NCBI GenBank assembly: GCA_934636715.1
Contig: CAKUBE010000018.1
Location: 1 to 21,599 of the forward strand
Direction: 5' to 3'
Length of the DNA: 21,599 nt
Origin: an uncultured Arachnia sp.
Lineage (GTDB): Bacteria > Actinomycetota > Actinomycetes > Propionibacteriales > Propionibacteriaceae
The translations under genes were made by a program, and so were the position numbers. The notes beneath the pieces are model-generated. The model made no database searches. It saw only the letters and a program-made list of their open reading frames with translations, and was not told the origin of the DNA. Of the stretch, positions 7,352-13,918 are shown one piece after another (within the stretch, counting starts at the first letter, position 1; the number at the start of each line of letters is the position of its first letter).

Positions 7352-7692
7352 AGGGGGGAGACGGCAGAGACCTTGTTCCCGTCGGGGCTGATCTGCCAGA
7401 CGATCGCGTCGAAGGTCTCCGGGATTCCCGGCATTGAGCAGATGTCTAGTGGGTATTCGCGAGAGGGTTCGTTGAGGTCGATCACGACGAACCAGTCGCC
7501 CTGGGGACTAGCGATCGGGGTGCGGGCTTCGCCGTCGCGCCATGCGCGAGGTATCCGGCTGTCGCCGCGCGCGGTCGCTACGGCACGTTCAGCGGGAGAC
7601 GACGGCGAAGGGGCGCACGCCGTGGCGGACACCGCAACCAGGACGGCGACCGCCGCAGTCAGCAGGCCGACTCTATTGTTGAACCGGAACAC
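7306..7692 (-). CDS. Small lipoprotein of unknown function
   Basis: This 128-residue protein starts at GTG 7692, which has GGGAGG (7700-7705) 7 bases upstream. An in-frame ATG at 7713 would add seven residues but lies before that ribosome site. Residues 6-25 are a positively charged start and hydrophobic helix ending in VSATAC, a plausible lipobox with lipidated C26. The mature part opens with a serine/proline-rich segment. A compact domain follows, with QGDWFVVIDLNEPSREYPLDICSMPGIPETFDAIVWQIS and two further cysteines that could form a disulfide. No family is recognised. It is divergent from the RibD-type gene across a roughly 100-base promoter region. Confidence 0.75.
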   Translation of the reverse strand: MFRFNNRVGLLTAAVAVLVAVSATACAPSPSSPAERAVATARGDSRIPRAWRDGEARTPIASPQGDWFVVIDLNEPSREYPLDICSMPGIPETFDAIVWQISPDGNKVSAVSPLWGELSCLAFPVEPE

Positions 7693-7798
7693 TCTCCTAC
7701 CTCCCACGAACATCTACGCTGATGAGGGCGCATGTTATCCCGCGCTCACGCGGCGGGCAATGGGCAGAACGCGCGGCACGCATCAAAGGAGAGCCGAG

Positions 7799-8380
7799 AT
7801 GAGACCACTTCGATACTCGATCAATGTCACGCTCGACGGCTGTTGTCATCATGAGGCGGGGATTCCTCCGGATGAGGAGTCGATGCGCTATTGGACCGCC
7901 GAGATGGAACGGGCGGACGCCCTGATTCTCGGCCGGGTGACCTACGAGATGATGGAGTCGGCGTGGCGGAAACCGGTCACGGGCGTCTGGCCCGACTGGA
8001 TGGATGAGTGGGACGTCCCGTTCGGGGTGGCCATCGACCGGGCGAAGAAGTACGTCGTGTCGAGCACTCTGAGCGAAGCCGACTGGAATGCCGAGCTGGT
8101 GCGAGGCGACGTCGGGCAGGCGGTGCGGCAGCTCAAGCAGGAGCCCGGAGGGGGCCTGTGGGTGGGTGGCGTGACGCTTCCCCTGGCGTTGGCGGATCTG
8201 GGGCTGATCGACGAGTACGAGTTCCTGGTGCAGCCGGTCCTCGCCGGACACGGGCCGACGCTGCTCGCCGGTCTGCGCGAGCGCATTCAGCTCGAGCTCG
8301 TGGATCGCCGGGAGTTCCGGTCCGGCGCGGTCGTCCTGCGATACCGGCCCGTTCCGGCACCGAGTACGGTCGCCGCATGA
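7799..8380 (+). CDS. Dihydrofolate reductase family protein (RibD C-terminal domain)
   Basis: This 193-residue cytoplasmic protein has AAAGGAG (7785-7791) 7 bases before ATG 7799. It opens with MRPLRYSINVTLDG and contains ADALILGRVTYEMMESAW, KKYVVSSTL, GGGLWVGGVTLPLALADLGLIDEYEFLVQPVLAGHGPTLL and a final VVLRYRP. These mark the RibD C-terminal/DHFR-like reductase fold, with the NADPH-binding GG motif and the family's LxDExxxxxxPVxxGxGxxLF signature. Small stand-alone members are common in actinobacteria and their substrates are mostly unknown. Its TGA overlaps the next gene's ATG (8377-8380), but that gene also has its own -10 box. Confidence 0.9.
   Translation: MRPLRYSINVTLDGCCHHEAGIPPDEESMRYWTAEMERADALILGRVTYEMMESAWRKPVTGVWPDWMDEWDVPFGVAIDRAKKYVVSSTLSEADWNAELVRGDVGQAVRQLKQEPGGGLWVGGVTLPLALADLGLIDEYEFLVQPVLAGHGPTLLAGLRERIQLELVDRREFRSGAVVLRYRPVPAPSTVAA
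8365..8370 (+). promoter_or_regulatory. -10 box with leaderless-type spacing
   Basis: TACGGT lies 6 bases before ATG 8377 and inside the end of the upstream coding region. This would give the membrane protein its own transcript. Confidence 0.4.
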
Positions 8381-8886
8381 GGGCCAACGCTGCGCTGCAG
8401 ATCATCTTCGCTTTCTTCCTCGGGCTGGTGGTCGTCGCCTTCGTGGGCATCGGTGCCAATACCTTCTATCCCAGCCCGGACTACCCGGTCGACGTCACGC
8501 TCCAGGACTCCTGGGAGGCGATGCAGAACCAGTGGGCGCTCGTCACGGGCATCGTCCTGCTGTTCTGTGCGACGGCGCTGCTTGCGGTGTCGCTGTTCCT
8601 GCCCGAACACCAGGCTGTGTTGTCCAACGGCATCCTGCTCGGCGGCGTGTTCACCATGATCTACGCGGTCGGCATGGCGTTCTCCACCGACACGAGCCTG
8701 GTCCGGTTCGGCGTGGTGACGGTGGCGCTCGCCGTCACCATCGCCGTCGGCTACCTGAAGTTCGCCCGGGAACGCCGCTCCGCAGCGCCGACGGCGCAGG
8801 ACCCCGGCGCGCTGGGGGAGTTGGGCGAGCGCCTCGCGGCGGTCGAGCGCAAGCTCGACGCCCTCGGCCGCGCCCTCCACGACTAA
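8377..8886 (+). CDS. Four-helix membrane protein with a C-terminal coiled coil
   Basis: This 169-residue protein has four hydrophobic segments, at about residues 6-28, 53-75, 80-102 and 108-129. An extracytoplasmic loop (NTFYPSPDYPVDVTLQDSWEAMQNQW) lies between the first two. The C-terminal tail LGELGERLAAVERKLDALGRALHD has leucines and alanines in heptad spacing and probably forms a short cytoplasmic coiled coil. I do not recognise a named family. It begins at the stop of the RibD-type gene and is preceded by TACGGT with 6-base spacing. Function unknown. Confidence 0.8.
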   Translation: MRANAALQIIFAFFLGLVVVAFVGIGANTFYPSPDYPVDVTLQDSWEAMQNQWALVTGIVLLFCATALLAVSLFLPEHQAVLSNGILLGGVFTMIYAVGMAFSTDTSLVRFGVVTVALAVTIAVGYLKFARERRSAAPTAQDPGALGELGERLAAVERKLDALGRALHD

Positions 8887-8978
8887 CGCTCCGCAGTGGG
8901 GTCCCGGCGTGCCGACTGGGTCAGTGTGCCCGCGGGCCGTCGGCGTGCCTACCGCGATCGTGGTCGAGCCGACGTGGC

Positions 8979-10241
8979 TCAGAGTCCGTACGGCAGCGAC
9001 GGGCGACCCGCGGCGATCTCGAGCAGCCGGTTGTACTTCGCGACGCGCTCCCCGCGGGCCGGCGCGCCGGTCTTGATATGGCCGCAGCCCGTCGCCACCG
9101 CGAGGTCGGCGATGAAGGTGTCCGGCGTCTCACCTGAGCGATGCGACATGAACTGCCGGTAGCCGGCGGCGGCGCACGTGCGCATGGCCTCCAGCGTCTC
9201 GGAGACCGTCCCGATCTGGTTCAGCTTGATCAGCGCCGCGTTGGCCACTCCCTTGTCGATGCCCTCGGCGATGATCGCGGGGTTCGTGCAGAACAGGTCG
9301 TCGCCGACCAGCTCGATCCGCTCACCGAGCCGGTCGGTGAGCCGACGCCATCCGTCCCAGTCGTCCTGCGCCAGCCCGTCCTCGAGCAGCCAGACGGGGT
9401 AGGCGTCGACCATGGCCGCGTACCGGTCGATCATGTCGTCGCTCGTCAGGCGCGCACTGCTCACGACGTAGGTGCCGTCGGCATCGCGGAACTCCGACGA
9501 TGCGGGGTCCATGGCGATGGCCACGCCGTCGACTCCGGCGGTGTAGCCGGCGTCGGTGATGGCCGCGACCAGCATGTCGAGGGCCTCCTCGGGTTCGGCG
9601 ATCGCGGGCGCGAACCCGCCCTCGTCGCCCAATCCGGTGGCGTAGCCGGCGACGAAGAGCCGCTTCCTGAGTGCGGCGTAGATCTCCGCCCCTGCCCGCA
9701 CCGCCGCGGACATCGTCGGCGCCCCGAGAGGAGAGATCATGAACTCCTGGAAGTCCAGTGGATTCGGCGCATGGACACCGCCGTTCACGACGTTGAAACA
9801 GGGCACCGGCAGGCGCGGGGTCTGGCCGGGGATCGGTGGGAGGAAGTCGACGAGTTCGCGCCTGCCGGACGCGGCGAGCGCGCGGACATAGGCCATGGAC
9901 ACGCCGAGGATCGCGTTGGCGCCGAGGTGTGACTTCATCGGAGAGCCGTCGAGGTCGATGAGCGTGCGGTCGAAGTCCTCGAAGGAGGCGAACTCGCGTC
10001 CGACGACCGCGGCAGCGATCTCTCCGCCGACGTTGCCGACGGCCGTCAGCACTCCGAGGCCTCCGTAGCGCGCCGGATCGCCGTCGCGAAGTTCGGTGGC
10101 CTCGCGGTCGCCGGTCGAGGCTCCGGAAGGGACCTGCGCGTTGGCTGTCGTCCCGTCGGAGAGGGCAAGCGTGACCGAGACGGTGGGGCGTCCTCGCGAG
10201 TCGAGGATCTCCAGCGCGCGGACGGATTCGATGGTGGGCAT
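8979..10241 (-). CDS. eno: Enolase (phosphopyruvate hydratase)
   Basis: This 420-residue protein interconverts 2-phosphoglycerate and phosphoenolpyruvate in the cytoplasm. It starts at ATG 10241 with AAGGAG 6 bases upstream. The N-terminal EILDSRGRPTV and VPSGASTGDREATELRDGD loops are present. Metal ligands are D245 (AMDPASSE), E287 (LLEDGL) and D314 (LVGDDLF). Catalytic residues are E207 (GDEGGFAP), K339 (ALIKLNQIG), H367-R368-S369 (SHRSGET) and K390 (HIKTGAPARGERVAKYN). All are intact, so it should be active. It differs from the usual actinobacterial enolase at several conserved flanks (VPSGASTGDRE, GGVHAPNPLDFQEFM, GHIKTGAPARGERV), and no glycolytic genes adjoin it. It could therefore be a second enolase copy. 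A 13-bp hairpin lies upstream of its start. Confidence 0.96.
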   Translation of the reverse strand: MPTIESVRALEILDSRGRPTVSVTLALSDGTTANAQVPSGASTGDREATELRDGDPARYGGLGVLTAVGNVGGEIAAAVVGREFASFEDFDRTLIDLDGSPMKSHLGANAILGVSMAYVRALAASGRRELVDFLPPIPGQTPRLPVPCFNVVNGGVHAPNPLDFQEFMISPLGAPTMSAAVRAGAEIYAALRKRLFVAGYATGLGDEGGFAPAIAEPEEALDMLVAAITDAGYTAGVDGVAIAMDPASSEFRDADGTYVVSSARLTSDDMIDRYAAMVDAYPVWLLEDGLAQDDWDGWRRLTDRLGERIELVGDDLFCTNPAIIAEGIDKGVANAALIKLNQIGTVSETLEAMRTCAAAGYRQFMSHRSGETPDTFIADLAVATGCGHIKTGAPARGERVAKYNRLLEIAAGRPSLPYGL

Positions 10242-10281
10242 GACGCACTCCTTGCAGTTGCGGTGTGCGCAGCGACGGCGC

Positions 10282-10310
10282 GTCCCTGCCACACCTTGTG
10301 TGGTAGGGAC
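10282..10310 (-). promoter_or_regulatory. 13-bp hairpin/palindrome in the eno upstream region
   Basis: GTCCCTGCCACAC (10282-10294) and GTGTGGTAGGGAC (10298-10310) pair over 13 positions with one wobble, around a three-base loop. The inner edge is 40 bases before the enolase ATG. No T-tract follows on the minus strand, so it is not a standard terminator. It could be an operator or an mRNA leader stem controlling or stabilising eno. Confidence 0.55.
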
Positions 10311-10403
10311 CATCAGCCGGTCGGCGGTTCGGGCCTCGCCCAGGCGGGTTCCATCGCCTTGTCCAGGAGCCTACTCCGGTTCTGGCCGCGGTGGGCGATT
10401 CTC

Positions 10404-10432
10404 TTGCCCGGCGGGCCTCCGCAACCTACGGT
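10404..10432 (+). promoter_or_regulatory. Promoter of the DUF5302-like gene
   Basis: TTGCCC (10404-10409), 17 bases, TACGGT (10427-10432), then 6 bases to ATG 10439. This is the best-formed of the leaderless-type promoters in the window. Confidence 0.6.
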
Positions 10433-10438
10433 GGGAGC

Positions 10439-10624
10439 ATGGCTGAAACTGAGAACAACGGGCCCGAGAAGCTTGACCCGAAGGAGGCCATGCGGCAGGC
10501 GCTGGAGCGCAAGAAGCAGGCCGAGCACATGTCGGCATCACACGGCATCACGGCTGATCGCGAGGCGGGCCACACGCACGGCAAGGCGGCCGGCAAGCGC
10601 GAGTTCCGCCGCAAGTCCGGCTAG
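10439..10624 (+). CDS. DUF5302-like small protein
   Basis: This 61-residue, highly charged protein begins MAETENNGPEKLDPKEAMRQALERKKQAEH and ends GKREFRRKSG. The central helix with ALERKK and the terminal RRKSG match my memory of DUF5302, a short actinobacterial family of unknown role. It has no signal or membrane segment and is rich in lysine, glutamate and histidine. The ATG at 10439 is fixed by a well-formed promoter 6 bases upstream and no ribosome site is needed. Its stop codon overlaps the stop of the convergent flavoprotein gene inside CTAG (10621-10624). Confidence 0.75.
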   Translation: MAETENNGPEKLDPKEAMRQALERKKQAEHMSASHGITADREAGHTHGKAAGKREFRRKSG

Positions 10625-11550
10625 GAGTCGGCGGCCGCGTCGAAGTCCCAGGTGACGAGGGCGGCGTTCACGGCGGCACCGGTGAAGGAGCCCGTGCCGA
10701 TCGACAGCGGCACGTTCGCCGCTGGGTTCGCCACGTTGCCGACCGCCCAGATGCGTTCGTCGCTGGTCCTGCCCATCGGATCGACGGCGAGGAACGAACC
10801 GAACGGGGTCTCCGTCCGGGCGAGTTGCAGCGGGGCGAGGAGTTCGTCGTGCGGCCGTGGCATGCCGAAGGTGAAGATCGCGTCCACCGGGACGTCGCGC
10901 CCGTCGTCGAGGCGCACGACCTCGATGGCGTTCCCGTCGCCCAGGATCTCCGCAACTGGCGTCGGTTCGAGGACGACGTCGCGGGAGCGGAGTCGTCGCT
11001 CCGTCTCGGGCGTCATGGGGCCGAGCCCGGCCGTGAACACGGTCACCCGGTTGCTCCACTGACGGATCAGCTCGGCCTGATGCAGGCTCAGCGGCGAGGT
11101 GGCGAGGACGCCGAGGCGCTGGTCGCGCACCTCCCAGCCGTGACAGTACGGGCAGTGCAGCACCGTGCTGCCCCAACGGTCGGCGAGGCCGGGGATGTCG
11201 GGGAGTTGGTCGGTCAATCCGGTCGCGAGGACGAGGGCGCGCGCGGACAGCGTGGCTCCGTCCGCGGTGGCGACTCGTAGACCGTCCTGTCCGCGCTCGA
11301 TCCTCGCCACTGTCCGTTCCAGGAACTCGACGCCGTAGCTCTGGACTTCACCGCGCGCCCGGGCCAGGAACTCGCCCGGCGGCACGCCCTCCTGGCCGAG
11401 GACGCCGTGCATGTGCGAGGCGAAGCGGTTGCGGGGGCTGCCGTCGTCGATCACCAGCGTGCGTCGCCGCGCGCGTCCCAGCATGAGTGCGGCGGACAGC
11501 CCCGCCGCGCCGCCGCCGACGATGATCGCGTCCCATGAGGTCTCTGTCAT
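10621..11550 (-). CDS. Thioredoxin-reductase-like FAD-dependent oxidoreductase
   Basis: This 309-residue cytoplasmic flavoprotein carries the FAD dinucleotide motif VGGGAAGLSAAL (G12-G17) and the ATG-type motif LVLATGLTDQLPDIPG. A CxxC redox pair (C133, C136) sits in HCPYCHGWEVRD, and a C-terminal FAD motif reads RIWAVGNVA. The CPYCHGWE form belongs to short TrxB-like proteins that differ from the classical CATC enzyme. The usual NADPH-binding GGGDSA is replaced by VLATSPLSLHQAELI, so NADPH use is uncertain and it may serve another electron donor, like ferredoxin- or HypT-type relatives. Two cautions apply: the natural electron acceptor cannot be inferred, and no thioredoxin gene adjoins it. 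It is divergent from the choice-of-anchor-M gene. Confidence 0.9.
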   Translation of the reverse strand: MTETSWDAIIVGGGAAGLSAALMLGRARRRTLVIDDGSPRNRFASHMHGVLGQEGVPPGEFLARARGEVQSYGVEFLERTVARIERGQDGLRVATADGATLSARALVLATGLTDQLPDIPGLADRWGSTVLHCPYCHGWEVRDQRLGVLATSPLSLHQAELIRQWSNRVTVFTAGLGPMTPETERRLRSRDVVLEPTPVAEILGDGNAIEVVRLDDGRDVPVDAIFTFGMPRPHDELLAPLQLARTETPFGSFLAVDPMGRTSDERIWAVGNVANPAANVPLSIGTGSFTGAAVNAALVTWDFDAAADS

Positions 11551-11556
11551 GTGCCC

Positions 11557-11585
11557 AGCTTGACACCGAGACCCGGCAAAATCAA
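11557..11585 (-). promoter_or_regulatory. Promoter of the flavoprotein gene
   Basis: On the minus strand TTGATT (11585-11580), 17 bases, CAAGCT (11562-11557), then 6 bases to ATG 11550. The -10 misses the first T of TANNNT. The -35 abuts the Zur/Fur-like box at 11588-11602. Confidence 0.45.
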
Positions 11586-11587
11586 AA

Positions 11588-11602
11588 TGAGAATCAATAT
11601 CA
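11588..11602. promoter_or_regulatory. Zur/Fur-like operator
   Basis: TGAGAATCAATATCA fits the 7-1-7 Fur-family pattern TGAnAAT-n-ATTnTCA with one mismatch. It lies in a conspicuous AT-rich island (11578-11610) in otherwise GC-rich DNA. It sits immediately before the -10 candidate TAAACT (11604-11609) of the choice-of-anchor-M gene, a position suited to repression. Confidence 0.6.
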
Positions 11603-11603
11603 A

Positions 11604-11609
11604 TAAACT
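11604..11609 (+). promoter_or_regulatory. -10 box of the choice-of-anchor-M gene
   Basis: TAAACT matches TANNNT. No clear -35 is visible. The leader to ATG 11646 would be about 30 bases and contains TGGAG (11636-11640). Confidence 0.4.
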
Positions 11610-11645
11610 GATCGGTACGTCCCGCTCACGAATCCTGGAGTGTCC

Positions 11646-12932
11646 ATGTCCACGAGACGATTCCTTGCCGTCGCACTCTCATCGGGGCTGGTCGCCGCGC
11701 TCTGCGGAGCGCCCACCGCGGTGGCGGAGGAATCCGCCGTGTGGCACGTTCCGAACGGCACGGTGAATAAAGCGGGCGCTACGGTGCTGAACGACGGCCA
11801 CATCGACGTCGCCTCTCTGGTTCGTGGCGAGGCGCTCGTGACACAGGTGAAGGACACCACCATGTCGACCACGCCCGCCTGGCGCGGCCTCGACGAGACG
11901 GTGTTGCAGCTGCTCCCCGGTTCGCAGGCAACGGTGCCGACGGGGGAGCAGTGGGCATTCCTCGGGCAGCCGGGTTCGACGTTCTACCGCGTGACTCAGA
12001 CGCAGCAGCCGAACCTGCTGTGGCCCGGCTGGTCGACCGAATCGATCCCGGCCGACGACACGAAAGCCGGCATCGACTGGGCGTTGACAGGCGCTTCCGG
12101 GCCCGGTCAGTTCGTGCTCTACCAGATCGGGCCGTTCGGCGACGCGGTGGTGCTGTTCAACACGCGCGACGGCATCACGGCTGCCGATCGGTTCGAGATC
12201 CCGAAGGCGACCCACGCCCACGGCACCTGGGCGTTCAGCGCCCCGGGCAACTACTGCCTCTCGTTCGAGCGCTCGGCGACCCTCGCCTCGGGGAAAGAGG
12301 CGAGGGACGCGTTCGGGCTCGCGATCGCCGTCGGGCAGGCCGACGTGATGCATGTCGATCCCGCCCGCTGCCAGCCCCCGCCCGCGCCGCTCATCTTCAC
12401 GGCCCCGGTCCCGACGATTGCGGGCACCGCTCAGGTGGGCAGGAAGCTCACCGCGAAGCCCGGCACCTGGGGGCCTACGCCGACGACGACCGCCTACCAG
12501 TGGTACCGCGACGGCAAGAAGATCTCGAAAGCCACGAGGGCGACCTACACGTTGATGGCGTCGGACAAGGGCAAGAAGATCACGGTGGCGGTGACCGGTT
12601 CGAGGCCGGGCTACGCGACGGTGACCACGACCTCGAAGGCGACGGCGAAGGTGAAGACGGGCGTGCTCGCCGCGACGCCGGCGCCGAAGATCTCCGGCAC
12701 CGCGAAGGTCGGCAAGAAGCTCACCGTGAAGCCCGGCACGTGGAAGCCCGCGCCGGTGAAGCTGTCGTACCAGTGGTATCGCAACGGCAAGAAGGTCCCG
12801 AAGGCGACCAAGGTCAGCTACACGCTGGCCAGGGCCGACAAGGGCAAGAAGGTCACGGTGAAGGTCACGGGCAAGAAGTCCGGGTACGCCACGGTGACGA
12901 AGACCTCGAAGCAGACGGCCAAGATCGGATAG
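11646..12932 (+). CDS. Secreted choice-of-anchor-M domain protein with two C-terminal Ig-like repeats
   Basis: This 428-residue exported protein starts at ATG 11646, with TGGAG 5 bases upstream; GTG 11640 is an alternative. Residues 1-25 are a Sec signal peptide (RRFLAVALSSGLVAALCGAPTAVA). The main domain contains GHIDVASLVRGEALVTQVKD, LLPGSQATVPTGEQWAFLGQPG, PNLLWPGWSTESI and HAHGTWAFSAPGNYCLSFERSATLASG. This matches the actinobacterial surface-anchored repeat proteins linked to zinc/manganese ABC transporters (choice-of-anchor M, TIGR03769/TIGR03773 as I recall them). Two tandem repeats of about 85 residues follow, with PxIxGTAxVGxKLTxKPGTW and YQWYRxGKKxxKAT, typical of Ig-like wall-binding repeats. 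No LPXTG or transmembrane tail is present. The Zur/Fur-like box upstream fits a zinc-regulated role; the transporter itself is not in the window. Confidence 0.88.
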   Translation: MSTRRFLAVALSSGLVAALCGAPTAVAEESAVWHVPNGTVNKAGATVLNDGHIDVASLVRGEALVTQVKDTTMSTTPAWRGLDETVLQLLPGSQATVPTGEQWAFLGQPGSTFYRVTQTQQPNLLWPGWSTESIPADDTKAGIDWALTGASGPGQFVLYQIGPFGDAVVLFNTRDGITAADRFEIPKATHAHGTWAFSAPGNYCLSFERSATLASGKEARDAFGLAIAVGQADVMHVDPARCQPPPAPLIFTAPVPTIAGTAQVGRKLTAKPGTWGPTPTTTAYQWYRDGKKISKATRATYTLMASDKGKKITVAVTGSRPGYATVTTTSKATAKVKTGVLAATPAPKISGTAKVGKKLTVKPGTWKPAPVKLSYQWYRNGKKVPKATKVSYTLARADKGKKVTVKVTGKKSGYATVTKTSKQTAKIG

Positions 12933-12940
12933 CTTGCGAG

Positions 12941-12946
12941 TAGCGT
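12941..12946 (+). promoter_or_regulatory. -10 box with leaderless-type spacing
   Basis: TAGCGT lies 6 bases before ATG 12953, just after the end of the preceding gene. No good -35 is visible. Confidence 0.4.
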
Positions 12947-12952
12947 TGGGCC

Positions 12953-13918
12953 ATGGAACGCAACATCCGCGAGTGGCTCCTCGACTCAGACCCTGCGCTG
13001 CGCTGGCAGGTGGAGCGCGACCTGCTCGGCGAGCCGGCCGCCGTATGGGAGGCGACCCGGGCGCGAGTCCCGCAGGAGGGGTTCGGTGCGGCCCTGCTGG
13101 CGCAGCAGGGCGAGGACGGCCAGTGGGCCGGCGGCGCCTACTTCCCGGCGGGGTACTTCGACAGCCCGGAGCAGGCCGAACCCGGGCAGCCGTGGATCGC
13201 CACGACATGGTCGCTGAAGGATCTCCGCGACTGGGGTGTCGACGCCGCCGTCCTCGGCGACACCGCCGCGCGGCTCGACGTGAACTCGCGGTGGGAGTAC
13301 GACGACCTTCCGTACTGGGGCGGTGAGGTGGACGTGTGCATCAACTCGTACACGCTCGCGACGGGGGCCTGGCTGGGCGCCGACGTCTCCCAGCTCGTCG
13401 CCTGGTTCCGCGACCATCGCCTGGCCGACGGCGGATGGAACTGCCAGGCTGAGGAAGGCGACTCCGTGCGGTCGTCGTTCCATTCGACGCTCAACGCGCT
13501 GCGGGGCATCCTCGCCTACGAGAAGCTCACCGGCGACACCTCGCTGCGTGCCGCTCGGCGCGGCGGCGAGGAGTACCTGCTCACCCGACGGCTGATGTAC
13601 CGCGCGTCGACAGGGGAGATCGTCGACGACTTCGTCACGCACTTCACGTACCCGAACCGGCACGTGTACAGCGCGTTGGCCGCGCTCGACCACTTCCGGG
13701 AGGCCGCCGAGGTCGACGGCACCGCGCCCGACCCGCGGCTGGCCGACGCCGTCGATCTCGTCCGGTCGAAGCGCCGGCCCGACGGCACCTGGCTCCAGGA
13801 GTACACGCTGGCGGGCCGGACGTGGTTCGACCTGGACGTCCCGGTAGGCGAGTCGTCGAAGTGGCTGACGCTGATCGGCACCCGCGTCCTCGGCTGGTGG
13901 GACGCGGCCAAGGCCTAG
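12953..13918 (+). CDS. Squalene/terpene-cyclase-fold (alpha/alpha toroid) protein
   Basis: This 321-residue soluble protein has three QW-like motifs of the terpene cyclase/prenyltransferase toroid: QQGEDGQWAGG (about 51-61), RLADGGWNCQ (about 146-155) and KRRPDGTWLQE (about 263-273). Helix-rich segments with conserved aromatic residues lie between them. It lacks a canonical DXDD acid motif; the nearest is EYDD at 115-118. Half-length proteins of this kind are usually annotated squalene cyclase-like or prenyltransferase repeat proteins, without proven activity. I see no isoprenoid genes nearby. A leaderless-type -10 box precedes the ATG. The TAG stop overlaps the stop of the convergent protease gene within CTAG (13915-13918). 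Confidence 0.8.
   Translation: MERNIREWLLDSDPALRWQVERDLLGEPAAVWEATRARVPQEGFGAALLAQQGEDGQWAGGAYFPAGYFDSPEQAEPGQPWIATTWSLKDLRDWGVDAAVLGDTAARLDVNSRWEYDDLPYWGGEVDVCINSYTLATGAWLGADVSQLVAWFRDHRLADGGWNCQAEEGDSVRSSFHSTLNALRGILAYEKLTGDTSLRAARRGGEEYLLTRRLMYRASTGEIVDDFVTHFTYPNRHVYSALAALDHFREAAEVDGTAPDPRLADAVDLVRSKRRPDGTWLQEYTLAGRTWFDLDVPVGESSKWLTLIGTRVLGWWDAAKA

Noticed and set aside
7373..7798. In-frame extension upstream of the RibD-type gene
   Set aside because: It runs antisense to the lipoprotein gene. The ATG at 7799 has an excellent ribosome site and begins at the expected family N-terminus.
8906..8952. Direct repeat CGGCGTGCC and palindrome GCCCGCGGGC between the membrane protein and enolase genes
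   Set aside because: Both are short and expected by chance at this GC content; neither forms a terminator.
11679..13208. Long minus-strand frame across the choice-of-anchor-M gene
   Set aside because: Antisense shadow rich in Arg and Gly with no recognisable domain; the plus-strand gene has a signal peptide and family motifs.
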